DNA of 64,000 nucleotides, taken from contig NZ_VUMD01000005.1 in the NCBI RefSeq assembly GCF_009696375.1, positions 62,001 through 126,000 of the forward strand, written 5' to 3'. Below are positions 1 to 9,486 of this stretch, one piece after another. The DNA is from Clostridium porci (GTDB lineage: Bacteria > Bacillota > Clostridia > Lachnospirales > Lachnospiraceae). The notes under the pieces are model-generated. The model saw only the letters and a program-made list of their open reading frames with translations, did no database searches and had not been told where the DNA came from. The translations under genes and the position numbers were made by a program. Positions within the stretch are counted from its first letter, which is position 1. Each line of letters opens with the position of its first letter.

Positions 1-1
1 A

Positions 2-1651
2 GCCAGATATAAGGTTTTGGTGATGGAGAAGGAGAAAATAGGAGGCCAGATTACCATTACATCGGAGATTGTCAATTATCCGGGGGTGGAGCAGTCCAGT
101 GGAAAAGATCTGACTCATTCTATGAAGGAGCAGGCGGAGGCCTTTGGAGCAGAATTTGCTATGGCGGAGGTTCTGGATCTGGATCTGGATCAGGATATAA
201 AGGTGCTCCATACCACAGCAGGAGAGTATAAGGCTCTGGGTGTGGTGCTGGCCACAGGAGCTAATCCCAGAAAGCTGGGCTTTAAGGGCGAAAAAGAATT
301 TCAGGGCAGAGGCGTAGCTTACTGTGCTACTTGTGACGGAGAATTTTTCACAGGGCTGGAGGTATTTGTTATCGGCGGCGGCTTTGCCGCGGTGGAGGAA
401 GGCATTTTCCTGACGAAATACGCAAAGAAGGTTACGCTGATTGTGCGGGAGGATGATTTTACCTGTGCAAAAACCGTAGCGGATCAGGTGAAGAATGAGG
501 AGAAGATATCCGTTGAGTTTAATACGGAGATTGTAGAGGCAGGCGGAGACAATATGCTTACCTTTGCCAGATTCAGGAATAATAAAACCGGCCGTCAATG
601 GGTCTATGAGGCTGGGGAGGACGGCAGCTTTGGGATCTTTGTGTTTGCAGGCTATGTACCTAACACAGCCTGGTTAGGCGGTAAGGTAGCCTGTGATGAG
701 CGGGGCTATATCATTACTGACGGAAACCAGAAAACGAATGTGGACGGAGTCTATGGAGCCGGAGATGTATGCATAAAGAATCTCCGGCAGGTAGTTACGG
801 CAGTATCCGACGGAGCTGTGGCGGCTACCTCTCTGGAAAAGCATGTGTCCCTTATCCATGAGAAGCTGGGCCTGCCAGAGTTTCAGAGGGAAAAGGCTCA
901 TATGGAGCGGCTGAGGCACGGAGCAGGCAAACAGCCGAAGGACGGGAAAGCCCAGGGTGGAGAGAGGAACGCAGAACAGGCCAAGGGCGAAGGACAATCA
1001 GGTCAGGGCTTCCTTTCTGATGAAATCAAGCAGCAGTTGGAAGGCTTGTTCCCTAAATTTGCTGGAAAGGTTATCATAAGGGCAGAGCTGGATGACAGCC
1101 CTCTGGCTGGAGAGATGAGCGGCTTTTTAGGGGAACTGGAGGGGCTTACCGACAAGCTGGCCTGTGTAAGAGTTACGGTTAGCCAGGAGGAGAAAGCGGC
1201 AAGAGAGGCGAAGGGAGAACTGCTTCCTGCCTTCTGCATAGAGCGGGAGGATGGAAGCGGCGGTAATATCCTGTTTCATGGCGTACCGGGAGGGCATGAG
1301 TTTAATTCCTTTATTATTGCCCTTTATAACATGGCGGGGCCTGGACAGGCCATTGACGAGAGCCTTAAGCAGCGCCTTTTATCCATAAAGAAGGACATTA
1401 ACGTTAAGGTGATGGTTTCTCTGTCCTGCACAATGTGTCCGGAGGTGGTGATGGCAGCCCACAGAGCTGCGTCACTGTCTGATAAGGTAAAAGGAGAAAT
1501 GATTGATTTGATGCATTTCCCTGATTTAAAGAAGAAATATAAAATTATGAGCGTTCCCTGTATGGTTATCAACGACGATCAGGTATACTTTGGTAAAAAG
1601 AGCTTGGAGGAAGTAACTCAGCTTCTGGAGGAAGCCGCTGGTAAAATATAA
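2..1651 (+). CDS. Thioredoxin-reductase-like flavoprotein with C-terminal thioredoxin-fold domain (5' truncated by window)
   Basis: The reading frame is open to the left window edge; the N-terminal FAD dinucleotide motif is missing, and the visible protein begins just before the conserved GGQ of thioredoxin reductases. The redox pair CATC lies at 323-334, followed by a GGGFAAVEEG nucleotide-binding loop and a C-terminal FAD motif (GAGDV). After a charged linker (about 880-1010) comes a second domain resembling the AhpF N-terminal thioredoxin-fold module, with a CTMC pair near 1427-1438. Family knowledge suggests electron transfer from NAD(P)H to a disulfide partner such as a peroxiredoxin. 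The domain order is the reverse of classical AhpF. The partner gene would lie upstream, outside the window. Confidence 0.85.
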   Translation, partial: ARYKVLVMEKEKIGGQITITSEIVNYPGVEQSSGKDLTHSMKEQAEAFGAEFAMAEVLDLDLDQDIKVLHTTAGEYKALGVVLATGANPRKLGFKGEKEFQGRGVAYCATCDGEFFTGLEVFVIGGGFAAVEEGIFLTKYAKKVTLIVREDDFTCAKTVADQVKNEEKISVEFNTEIVEAGGDNMLTFARFRNNKTGRQWVYEAGEDGSFGIFVFAGYVPNTAWLGGKVACDERGYIITDGNQKTNVDGVYGAGDVCIKNLRQVVTAVSDGAVAATSLEKHVSLIHEKLGLPEFQREKAHMERLRHGAGKQPKDGKAQGGERNAEQAKGEGQSGQGFLSDEIKQQLEGLFPKFAGKVIIRAELDDSPLAGEMSGFLGELEGLTDKLACVRVTVSQEEKAAREAKGELLPAFCIEREDGSGGNILFHGVPGGHEFNSFIIALYNMAGPGQAIDESLKQRLLSIKKDINVKVMVSLSCTMCPEVVMAAHRAASLSDKVKGEMIDLMHFPDLKKKYKIMSVPCMVINDDQVYFGKKSLEEVTQLLEEAAGKI

Positions 1652-1678
1652 GGAGAATTAAATTTTGAAAAGGAAAAG

Positions 1679-1730
1679 GAACCGGGTACAGGCCGAGGGA
1701 AACAGACTGGGCCCCGGTTCTTTTTGATTT
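1679..1730 (+). terminator. Rho-independent terminator
   Basis: GAACCGGG (1679-1686) pairs with CCCGGTTC (1713-1720), followed by TTTTT and a T-rich run. It sits 28 bases after the stop of the flavoprotein gene and ends that transcript before the oppositely oriented LysR gene. Confidence 0.85.
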
Positions 1731-1807
1731 TATAGGAACGATCGACATTGGCACTTTCTTGTATTAGGCTGTAAATGGATAAGCTATCTTAGTTTTTGTC
1801 AAATCCA

Positions 1808-2707
1808 TTACTGGATCAAGCGTTTCAGCTCATCTAAATATTTCAGAGCGAACTGGCTCAAATGAAGCTTTGGATTGGAGAGCCAGCCAATTTCCATGGA
1901 TTCCTCTGTGTTTAAGGGAACTGCTGTAATGGTATCCCCGTTTAAGTTGCGGTTCAGGATACCGCTGCAAATCGTATAGCCATTTAAGCCAATGAGCAGG
2001 TTAAAGAGGGTTGCCCGATCGCTGACATAGATAACCTTTTTTCTGGGAACGGTACTGAGGATTTCCTCTGAAAAATAGAAGGAGTTATTCTCGCCCTGTT
2101 CAAAGGCCAGAAAGGGATAGGGCTCCAAATCCTCAATGGACACAGATTTTTTATGTGACAGGGGGTGGAAGCAGCTTATAAATATATGAGGATCTGCGTG
2201 AAACAGGGTGTGAAATACCAGACCGTTTTCCGTGAACAGCTTTTTTAGAACCTTCCGGTTAAAATGATTCATATACAAAATCCCCAGCTCGCTGCGGCAG
2301 TTTTTCACATCATCGATAATTTCATAGGTGCGTGTTTCCCGAAGGGTAAATTCATATTCGTCAATATTCTGCCGCGATACAACATTGGCAAAGGCATTTA
2401 CCGCAAAGGCATAGTGCTGTGTAGAGATGGAGCAAATCCGTTTCGCCGGAGGCCTGCCTGTATAGTGCTGCTCCAGCAGCTGCGCCTGCTCCAGAACCTG
2501 CCTGGCGTAGGAGAGAAACTCCCGTCCATCTGAGGAAAGGGCGATTCCCTTAGGGCTGCGGTTGAAAATAGAAATACCCATTTCCTTTTCCAGCTCCTTA
2601 ATGGAGTTGGACAAGCTGGGCTGGGTGATAAAGAGCTGCTTGGCAGCTTCGGATATGGAGCCGCAGGTGACGACAGCTACAATGTAGCGCAGTTGCTGTA
2701 AGGTCAT
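1808..2707 (-). CDS. LysR-family regulator, probable methionine-gene activator (MetR/MtaR type)
   Basis: 299 residues, normal LysR length. The N-terminal winged helix-turn-helix (about residues 1-60, QLRYIVAVVTCGSISEAAKQ) is followed by a substrate-binding domain. It is divergent from metE, and the spacer carries an ATAG-N7-CTAT box close to the motif described for streptococcal MtaR/MetR, so control of metE-metF is the natural inference. The effector is unknown. AGGAGG-like bases precede the ATG. The box and divergence are seen in sequence; the regulatory role is inferred. Confidence 0.8.
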   Translation of the reverse strand: MTLQQLRYIVAVVTCGSISEAAKQLFITQPSLSNSIKELEKEMGISIFNRSPKGIALSSDGREFLSYARQVLEQAQLLEQHYTGRPPAKRICSISTQHYAFAVNAFANVVSRQNIDEYEFTLRETRTYEIIDDVKNCRSELGILYMNHFNRKVLKKLFTENGLVFHTLFHADPHIFISCFHPLSHKKSVSIEDLEPYPFLAFEQGENNSFYFSEEILSTVPRKKVIYVSDRATLFNLLIGLNGYTICSGILNRNLNGDTITAVPLNTEESMEIGWLSNPKLHLSQFALKYLDELKRLIQ

Positions 2708-2740
2708 AAAAAGTCCTCCTTTTCTTAATGGGATGAGGGC

Positions 2741-2766
2741 GGTACAATATCTGGCGATATTATACC
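2741..2766. repeat. Solitary copy of the 115-bp repeat junction palindrome
   Basis: GGTACAATATC, spacer TGGC, then GATATTATACC form an 11-bp inverted repeat with one mismatch. The same arms and spacer join the units of the tandem array at 11628-11983, differing at one base. Here only the junction is present, without the unit body. It lies 33 bp upstream of the LysR start. Confidence 0.75.
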
Positions 2767-2776
2767 ATATACAGAC

Positions 2777-2791
2777 ATAGCTTAAAACTAT
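2777..2791. promoter_or_regulatory. Candidate MetR/MtaR operator
   Basis: ATAGCTTAAAACTAT is an imperfect dyad matching 14 of 15 positions of the MtaR/MetR box ATAGTTTNAAACTAT as I recall it from streptococci. It lies immediately upstream of a poor -35 and a TATACT -10 (2815-2820), the usual place for an activator. The match to a described box is from memory. Confidence 0.55.
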
Positions 2792-2883
2792 GGATTCATA
2801 TAAAAACTAAAAATTATACTCCTTTTTCTATCTGTGCTATGATTACACCAATCAGAATACAATCAGTGAAAGGGATAAAAGCT

Positions 2884-5160
2884 ATGAAAACATCAGTGAT
2901 CGGATATCCGAGAATTGGAGACTTAAGGGAATTAAAGTTTGCCCTGGAAGCATATTTCAGAAAGGAATTGCCCTTGGGAGAGCTGGAAGCAACAGCAAAA
3001 AAGCTGCGCCGCCACAACTGGGAGCTGCAGAAGCAGGCAGGGATAGATTTGATTCCCAGCAATGATTTTTCATTTTATGATAACCTCCTTGACACTGCCT
3101 ATATGCTGGGGATTGTCCCGAAACGGTATCAGGAACTGGGGCTTTCCCCATTGGATACATATTTTTCCATGGCTAGAGGCTATCAGGGAGAGTCTGGAGA
3201 TGTGAAGGCTCTGGGGATGAAGAAGTGGTTTAATACCAATTATCATTATATGGTACCGGAAATTGACGATTCCTGCTGTATCGCGCTAAAAGGACGGAAG
3301 CCTTTTGAGGAATTTTTAGAGGCCAGGGAGTTGGGGATTGAGACAAAGCCTGTGATAATCGGAGCCTATACCCTTCTTAAGCTGGCAAGATTTACCGGAC
3401 GTAAGAGAGCGGAGGATGTGAAGGGCTGTGTGGCAGAGGCCTACAAAGAGATATTGAAGCAGTTTAAGGAGCTGGGGGCAGTATGGATTCAGTTGGAGGA
3501 ACCGGCGCTGGTTCAGGACATGAGTGAAGAGGACATCTGGCTTTTCGAAGAGCTATACAGGGAGATTTTAAGAGAGAAAGACAGTCTGAAGGTTCTGTTG
3601 CAGACCTATTACGGAGATGTGAGGGACTGCTACCAACGGCTTGCAGCCCTCCCCTTTGATGGAATCGGACTGGATTTTGTGGAAGGGAGACGTTCCCTTG
3701 ATTTGCTGGAAGCATACGGCTTCCCGGAGGATAAGCTTCTGTTTGCGGGCCTGGTTAACGGTAAGAATATCTGGAAAAATAACTATGAGAAAACCCTTAC
3801 TGCAGTGGACAGGATTTTAAAAGCTGCAAAAAATGTGGTTCTTAGCTCCTCCTGCTCCCTTCTTCACGTACCCTGCACGCTGCGCAATGAGACAAGGCTG
3901 ACACAGAGCTATAAAGGTTATCTGGCATTTGCGGAGGAGAAGCTTTGGGAGCTTCGGGATTTAAAGGCGGTTCTTGGGTCAGATTCCCCGCTGCTTCATG
4001 ATGCATATCAGGAGAATACGGCTTTGTTCCGTCAGGAACGATGTGGATGCAAGGAAGAGGTGCGCAGCAGGCTGGAAAGCCTGACTGATAAGGATTTTAC
4101 CCGCCTTCCTGCATTCGAAGAAAGAGAGAAGATACAAAAGCAGGCCTTTCATCTGCCGCTGCTGCCGATTACCACCATCGGCTCCTTTCCCCAGACAAAG
4201 GAGGTGAGAGCCAACCGTTTTGCCTTCAAAAAGGGAGAGATTGGAGAGGAGCAATATAAAGAATATAACCGGAAAAAGATCAAGGAGTGTATTCGCCTGC
4301 AGGAGCAAACCGGTCTGGACGTTTTGGTTCACGGAGAATATGAGCGCAATGATATGGTAGAGTATTTTGGAGAATGCCTGGATGGTTTCCTGTTTACAGA
4401 TAAGGCCTGGGTACAGTCCTATGGAACCAGATGCGTGAAGCCGCCTATCGTTTGGGGGGATATATCCAGAAGCCGGCCTATGACAGTGGAATATTCCGTA
4501 TATGCTCAGAGCCTTACGGACAGGCCGGTAAAGGGGATGCTCACAGGCCCTGTCACTATTTTGAACTGGTCCTTCCCAAGAGAGGATATTTCCCTGAAGG
4601 AATGCGCCTTCCAGATTGGCCTTGCTATACGGGATGAGGTGCTGGAGCTGGAGGCCAACGGAATCAGGATGATCCAGATTGATGAGGCGGCTCTGCGGGA
4701 AAAGCTTCCCTTGAGAAGGCAGGACTGGCATGAGGAGTATCTGGACTGGGCGATTCCCGCATTCCGCCTGGTACACAGCGGTGTAAGGCCGGAAACGCAG
4801 ATACATACCCACATGTGCTACAGCGAATTTGGAGCCATTATAAAAGACATAGATGACATGGACGCAGATGTGATCACATTTGAGGCTTCCCGTTCAGATC
4901 TGACCATTCTGGATGATTTGAAGGCTTGCGGATTCAGAACCCAGGTGGGGCCCGGCGTCTATGATATACATTCTCCCAGAATTCCTTCCGTTGAGGAACT
5001 TCTTATAGCTTTGGAAAAAATGCTGGAGAAGCTTCCTGCCGAAAAGCTGTGGGTGAATCCAGACTGCGGCTTAAAGACAAGAGAAGAGAAGGAGTCCTGG
5101 ATTAGTCTAAAGCATATGGCGGAGGCCGCTTGCTTGGCCAGGAGGAGCTTAAGAGAATAG
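2884..5160 (+). CDS. metE: Cobalamin-independent methionine synthase
   Basis: 758 residues, full length for the family. It transfers methyl from 5-methyltetrahydropteroyl-polyglutamate to homocysteine. The start is the ATG at 2884 (MKTSVIGYPRIG), nine bases after AGGG; an earlier in-frame ATG at 2839 lacks the conserved start. Zinc ligands are visible: His and Cys in HTHMC (about residues 641-645) and Cys in NPDCGLKT (about 727). One base separates its stop from metF, so the two genes form an operon that makes the methyl donor and uses it. No S-box or B12 leader is seen upstream; control is probably by the divergent LysR protein. Confidence 0.97.
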   Translation: MKTSVIGYPRIGDLRELKFALEAYFRKELPLGELEATAKKLRRHNWELQKQAGIDLIPSNDFSFYDNLLDTAYMLGIVPKRYQELGLSPLDTYFSMARGYQGESGDVKALGMKKWFNTNYHYMVPEIDDSCCIALKGRKPFEEFLEARELGIETKPVIIGAYTLLKLARFTGRKRAEDVKGCVAEAYKEILKQFKELGAVWIQLEEPALVQDMSEEDIWLFEELYREILREKDSLKVLLQTYYGDVRDCYQRLAALPFDGIGLDFVEGRRSLDLLEAYGFPEDKLLFAGLVNGKNIWKNNYEKTLTAVDRILKAAKNVVLSSSCSLLHVPCTLRNETRLTQSYKGYLAFAEEKLWELRDLKAVLGSDSPLLHDAYQENTALFRQERCGCKEEVRSRLESLTDKDFTRLPAFEEREKIQKQAFHLPLLPITTIGSFPQTKEVRANRFAFKKGEIGEEQYKEYNRKKIKECIRLQEQTGLDVLVHGEYERNDMVEYFGECLDGFLFTDKAWVQSYGTRCVKPPIVWGDISRSRPMTVEYSVYAQSLTDRPVKGMLTGPVTILNWSFPREDISLKECAFQIGLAIRDEVLELEANGIRMIQIDEAALREKLPLRRQDWHEEYLDWAIPAFRLVHSGVRPETQIHTHMCYSEFGAIIKDIDDMDADVITFEASRSDLTILDDLKACGFRTQVGPGVYDIHSPRIPSVEELLIALEKMLEKLPAEKLWVNPDCGLKTREEKESWISLKHMAEAACLARRSLRE

Positions 5161-5161
5161 A

Positions 5162-6025
5162 ATGAAGACAGTAGATTTATTCAGGCAAAAGACAGTGCTG
5201 TCCTTGGAGGTGTTCCCGCCAAAGAGGACAGCTCCGGTAGGAACCATTTATGAGACATTAGATGAACTTAAAGGCATCACACCGGATTTTATCAGTGTTA
5301 CATATGGAGCAGGAGGAAGTGAGAACAGCGGCGCAACGCTGGAGATCGCCTCCTCCATCAAGAACCGGTACGGCATAGAGAGCGTAGCCCACATCCCATG
5401 CTTAAATCTGACAAGGGAGGATGTGCTGCTGATTTTGGAACGGTTAAAGAAAGAGGGGATTGAAAATATTCTCGCTTTGCGGGGGGATCTTGTGCCGGGG
5501 ATAGAACCGGCGGGCGAGTTTCAGTATGCCGCTGATCTGATTCGGTTCATCAGGGCCCATGGAGATTTTAATGTAATAGGAGCATGCTATCCAGAAGGAC
5601 ACCAGGAGTCAGGAAGTCTTGTGAAGGATATTCATTATCTGAGAGAAAAGGTGGACGCAGGGGTAAGCCAGCTGATTACCCAGCTTTTCTTTGACAATGA
5701 GTATTTTTACCGGTTTCGGGAGCGGATGGAGCTGGCAGGCATCCGGGTGCCGGTAGAGGCCGGGATTATGCCGGTTGTAAATAAAAAACAGATCGAACGG
5801 ATGGTTTCCCTCTGCAGCGTACACCTGCCCAGCAAGTTCACATCCATGATGGAGCGATATGGAGATAACTCAGAGGCTATGCGTGATGCGGGGATTGCCT
5901 ATGCAGTGGATCAGATCGTGGATCTGACTGCTCATGGGGTGGAGGGAATCCATCTGTATACTATGAATCGTCCTTATATTGCTAACAAAATTTACGAAGC
6001 AGTATTCCGGCTGATGGCGTTTTGA
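5162..6025 (+). CDS. metF: Methylenetetrahydrofolate reductase
   Basis: 287 residues, typical MetF TIM barrel. It reduces 5,10-methylene-THF to 5-methyl-THF, the methyl donor for MetE. The N-terminal LSLEVFPPK motif and the SVTYGAGGS segment are conserved family features, as is ALRGD near residue 105. It starts one base after the metE stop. No classical MetV partner or Rnf-type genes are adjacent. It is followed by 138 bases holding the promoter of the folate operon. Confidence 0.95.
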   Translation: MKTVDLFRQKTVLSLEVFPPKRTAPVGTIYETLDELKGITPDFISVTYGAGGSENSGATLEIASSIKNRYGIESVAHIPCLNLTREDVLLILERLKKEGIENILALRGDLVPGIEPAGEFQYAADLIRFIRAHGDFNVIGACYPEGHQESGSLVKDIHYLREKVDAGVSQLITQLFFDNEYFYRFRERMELAGIRVPVEAGIMPVVNKKQIERMVSLCSVHLPSKFTSMMERYGDNSEAMRDAGIAYAVDQIVDLTAHGVEGIHLYTMNRPYIANKIYEAVFRLMAF

Positions 6026-6056
6026 AGCTATCAGCCTGCTTTTTTAAGATATCCAC

Positions 6057-6085
6057 TTGTGGCAGGACTGGTTTAGTGCTATGAT
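6057..6085 (+). promoter_or_regulatory. Promoter of the folate operon
   Basis: TTGTGG (6057-6062), 17-base spacer, TATGAT (6080-6085). It lies between metF and folC, about 80 bases before the folC start, suggesting the folate operon is transcribed separately from metEF. Confidence 0.55.
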
Positions 6086-6163
6086 GGATTACAGGTACGG
6101 TCAGAAGAGACGGATTCTCTACAGGCCGATCAGACAAATGAATATAGGAAAGGAAACAAGAAA

Positions 6164-7540
6164 GTGACCTATAAAGAAGCAAGGGTATATTTGGAGAAGG
6201 TTTCCAAATACGGAAGTGTACTTGGCTTGGATACAATCCGAAATCTGCTTAAGAGGCTGGGAAATCCCGAGAGGGATCTTAGCTTTATACATATCGCAGG
6301 AACCAACGGAAAGGGCTCTGTGCTGGCGTATATTTCCAATATATTAAGTGAGGCTGGCTATAGAACCGGAAGGTATATCTCTCCCACAGTGCTGTCTTAT
6401 CTGGAGCGGATTCAGGTGGACGGCAGATGGATAGAAGAGCAGGAATTTGCGGAAGTGATAGGAGAAGTTCGAAAAGCGGCTGTAAGCATGGAAGCTGACG
6501 GTGAGGCAGGCCCCACTGTGTTTGAAGCGGAAACGGCAGCGGCTTTTTTGTATTTTAAAAAAAGGGAATGTGATATTGTAGTGCTGGAGACCGGACTAGG
6601 TGGCTGCCTGGATGCTACTAATGTAGTGGAGCGCACAGTAGCCGCTGTATTTACTTCCATCAGCCGGGATCATATGGAATTTCTGGGGGATACCCTGGAG
6701 GAAATTGCCAGGCAGAAGGCGGGGATTATGAAAAAGGGCTGCGTGGCTGTAACTGCGGAGCAGCAGCCGGAGGCTATGACGGTTCTGAAGGAGAAAGCCC
6801 AGAGGCTGGACTGCCCGTTGTATGTGGCGGACATCCGGCAGGCAGAGGTGGAGGCAGAGGGATTTGAAGGATTAAGGCTTTCCTTTGGAAGATGGAAGAA
6901 TATAGAAATACCCTTGGCAGGAAGCTTCCAGATCATCAACAGCGTGACGGCTCTTGAGACGGTGGAGGCGCTGAAGGATGCCGGATATGGAATTAGTGAG
7001 GCAGCGGTGAGAAGGGGCTTTTCCAAAACCGTGTGGCTGGGAAGATTCACCTGTATCAGCAAAAGCCCCCTGTTTATTGTAGACGGGGCCCATAATGAGG
7101 CAGCGGCCTTAAGGCTTAGAGAATCACTTTTGGAGTATTTTCCCGGAAAGCAGCTCGTCTTTGTCATGGGAGTATTTAAGGATAAAGAATATAAAAGGAT
7201 TGCAGAGATTATGGGACCTCTGGCAGAACGGATCTATACGGTCAGCCTGCCGGATCAGAAACGAACCCTGAAGGCTGACGCTTTGAAGGAAGAGCTGCGG
7301 CCCTATTGCCGCCTCACAGAGGCCGCGGATACAGTTCCTGAGGCGGTGGAGAAAGCCCTGGGTGCAGTGAGTCAGGATGGGGTGGCGGTAGCCTTTGGCT
7401 CCCTGTCCTATCTGGGGCAGGTTATGGAACTGGTGGCTGCCGGAGCAGTGGAGGGAGCGGCAGAGCCCTTCTGCTTTGCAACAAACGGGCCCATCAATGA
7501 AGAAGGCCCCACTGCCGTAAAAAGAGGGAGGAAAGAATAG
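6164..7540 (+). CDS. folC: Folylpolyglutamate synthase / dihydrofolate synthase
   Basis: 458 residues starting with GTG at 6164 after an AGGAAAGGA ribosome site. It adds glutamates to folates (and possibly to dihydropteroate) using ATP. The Mur-ligase-type P-loop GTNGKGS is at about residues 46-52, and the C-terminal ligase domain carries the DGAHN motif. The extreme C-terminus is longer than usual and ends in a low-complexity basic tail. One base separates it from folE. It opens a five-gene folate operon. Confidence 0.93.
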   Translation: MTYKEARVYLEKVSKYGSVLGLDTIRNLLKRLGNPERDLSFIHIAGTNGKGSVLAYISNILSEAGYRTGRYISPTVLSYLERIQVDGRWIEEQEFAEVIGEVRKAAVSMEADGEAGPTVFEAETAAAFLYFKKRECDIVVLETGLGGCLDATNVVERTVAAVFTSISRDHMEFLGDTLEEIARQKAGIMKKGCVAVTAEQQPEAMTVLKEKAQRLDCPLYVADIRQAEVEAEGFEGLRLSFGRWKNIEIPLAGSFQIINSVTALETVEALKDAGYGISEAAVRRGFSKTVWLGRFTCISKSPLFIVDGAHNEAAALRLRESLLEYFPGKQLVFVMGVFKDKEYKRIAEIMGPLAERIYTVSLPDQKRTLKADALKEELRPYCRLTEAADTVPEAVEKALGAVSQDGVAVAFGSLSYLGQVMELVAAGAVEGAAEPFCFATNGPINEEGPTAVKRGRKE

Positions 7541-7541
7541 G

Positions 7542-8099
7542 ATGGATCAGGAAAAAATAAAAGAAGGAATACGGCTTCTGTTGGAAGGAATCGGAGAGGA
7601 TATAAGCCGGGAGGGATTACGGGAGACGCCGGATCGCATTGCAAGAATGTACAGGGAGCTGTTTTGTGGAATGGAGGAGGATGGAGCCATGCACCTGAAA
7701 ACGCTCTTTCATGTGGATAGCAGCGAGCTTGTGGTGGAAAAGGACATTACCTTCTACTCCGTCTGTGAACACCATATGCTTCCCTTTTATGGAAAGGTTC
7801 ACATTGCCTACATTCCCTGTGGAAAGGTAGTGGGATTGAGTAAGCTGGCCAGGACTGTGGAGGTGTTTGCCAGACGGCTGCAGCTGCAGGAGCAGCTAAC
7901 AGGGCAGATTGCAGATGCACTGATGGAGCATTTAAGCCCGGAGGGAGCCGCAGTGATCATTGAGGCGGAGCACCTTTGCATGACCATGAGAGGCGTCAAA
8001 AAGCCGGGAAGCAAAACCATAACCGTAGCTAAGAGAGGCGCCTTTCTCAATAAGCAGGAGCTTATGAGCCTGTTTCTTCAGATGATAAGGCAGGAATAA
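7542..8099 (+). CDS. folE: GTP cyclohydrolase I
   Basis: 185 residues. It converts GTP to 7,8-dihydroneopterin triphosphate, the first step of folate synthesis. Zinc and catalytic residues are visible in CEHHMLPF (about residues 75-82) and in [12 protein letters not shown] (Cys about 146). [15 protein letters not shown] is also a family signature. It follows folC by one base. Confidence 0.97.
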   Translation: MDQEKIKEGIRLLLEGIGEDISREGLRETPDRIARMYRELFCGMEEDGAMHLKTLFHVDSSELVVEKDITFYSVCEHHMLPFYGKVHIAYIPCGKVVGLSKLARTVEVFARRLQLQEQLTGQIADALMEHLSPEGAAVIIEAEHLCMTMRGVKKPGSKTITVAKRGAFLNKQELMSLFLQMIRQE

Positions 8100-8151
8100 G
8101 AAGGATGGGACTGTCGGGATGGACGTGATAGAAGGAGGGGGAAGAACAGAG

Positions 8152-8634
8152 ATGGAAAGCCTGGATAGAATCAGATGCCATCCTTTGTTTCAGGAATGCT
8201 GCCGTAAACTGGAGGAGGCTGAGAAAAACAGAGCGTTTTGCAGGCACGGGCTGGAGCATCTGCTGGATGTAGCCAGAATCGCCTATATCCTTAATCTGGA
8301 GAAGGGGCTGGCTTTGAAAAAGGAGGTTATCTACGGGGCTGCCCTGCTTCATGATATCGGCAAATTCAGGCAGTATGAGGACGGCACGCCTCATGAGCTT
8401 GCAGGAAGGGAGCTTGCAGAGAAACTTTTGTCGGACATCTCCATCTTTTCTGAGAAGGAGGAGAATATGATCCTGGAAGCAATCCTGGAGCACAGAAGGC
8501 AGACAGAGCATATGAGCCCTCTGGGCCGGATTTTGTATCAGGCAGATAAGCTGTCCAGGGCCTGTTATGGATGCAAAGCAGAGGGCCGGTGTAACTGGAA
8601 CCAAGAGAAAAAGAATATGCGTATCAGATATTAA
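8152..8634 (+). CDS. HD-domain phosphohydrolase in the folate operon
   Basis: 160 residues from the ATG at 8152, chosen because AAGGAGG at 8132-8138 fits it better than the upstream ATG at 8119. The HD signature is clear: H (CRHGLEHLLDV), HD (LLHDIGKF) and downstream His/Asp (LEHRRQ, ADKLSRACYGC). Metal-dependent phosphohydrolase activity is expected. Its place between folE and folP suggests dephosphorylation of dihydroneopterin triphosphate or a housekeeping nucleotide role, but neither is shown. The 3' end overlaps the spacer before folP. Confidence 0.8.
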   Translation: MESLDRIRCHPLFQECCRKLEEAEKNRAFCRHGLEHLLDVARIAYILNLEKGLALKKEVIYGAALLHDIGKFRQYEDGTPHELAGRELAEKLLSDISIFSEKEENMILEAILEHRRQTEHMSPLGRILYQADKLSRACYGCKAEGRCNWNQEKKNMRIRY

Positions 8635-8668
8635 CGGAAATTTTGACTTACAGGAAGGAAAACAGAGC

Positions 8669-9484
8669 ATGCGAATCGGAAAGAGGGAATTTGACACAGA
8701 CAATCACACATACATTATGGGAATCCTGAATGTCACACCGGATTCCTTTTCTGACGGGGGAAAGTATGAGAAACCGGAAGCAGCCTTAAGACATGGGCAG
8801 GAAATGATAGAGGCAGGGGCTGATATACTGGATGTAGGAGGGGAATCCACCCGGCCGGGCCACCAGCAGATATCAGAGGAGGAAGAGATACAGAGAGTGG
8901 TTCCTGTGATTGAATGCCTGAGAGCTGAATTTGATGTTCCAATCTCGGTAGATACCTATAAAAGCAGGGTGGCGAAGGAGGCCTTGAAGGCAGGGGCTGA
9001 TTTGGTCAATGATATCTGGGGCCTTACGTATGACTGTGAGCTGGCAGCAGTAATTGCAGAGGCAAAGGCCGCCTGCTGCCTGATGCACAACCGGGAGAAG
9101 GCGGAGTATAAGGATTTTCTGGGAGATATGAGACGAGATTTGGAGCGAAGCCTAAAGCTGGCTTTGGACGCAGGAATTGAGAAGGACAGAATTATCCTGG
9201 ATCCGGGAGTGGGATTTGGAAAGACGTATGAGATGAACCTGGAGGCCATAAAGCACCTGGGCAGTCTTAAGACCTTGGGCTATCCCCTGCTTTTGGGCGC
9301 TTCCAGGAAGTCGGTAATTGGACTTACCCTTGATCTGCCTGTGGATCAGCGGGAGGAAGGAACCCTTGCGACTACCGTATTGGCGGTGTTGAGCGGCTGC
9401 TCCTTTGTACGGGTTCATGATGTAAGGAGCAACAGGAGGGCTATAAGGATGGCAGAGGCTGTTATGAGAGAACATGAGGTGTGA
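8669..9484 (+). CDS. folP: Dihydropteroate synthase
   Basis: 271 residues from the ATG at 8669, preceded by AGGAAGG. It joins p-aminobenzoate to hydroxymethyl-dihydropterin diphosphate, and is the sulfonamide target. TIM-barrel signatures are visible: NVTPDSFSDGG near residue 17, DVGGESTRPG near residue 50, and a GASRKS motif. A longer in-frame start at 8567 would overlap the HD gene and lacks support. The stop overlaps the folBK region. Confidence 0.96.
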   Translation: MRIGKREFDTDNHTYIMGILNVTPDSFSDGGKYEKPEAALRHGQEMIEAGADILDVGGESTRPGHQQISEEEEIQRVVPVIECLRAEFDVPISVDTYKSRVAKEALKAGADLVNDIWGLTYDCELAAVIAEAKAACCLMHNREKAEYKDFLGDMRRDLERSLKLALDAGIEKDRIILDPGVGFGKTYEMNLEAIKHLGSLKTLGYPLLLGASRKSVIGLTLDLPVDQREEGTLATTVLAVLSGCSFVRVHDVRSNRRAIRMAEAVMREHEV

Positions 9485-9486
9485 AG

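Noticed and set aside
3979-4812. 277-codon frame on the minus strand inside metE
   Set aside because: Lies entirely within an intact essential-family gene; no signals or family match.
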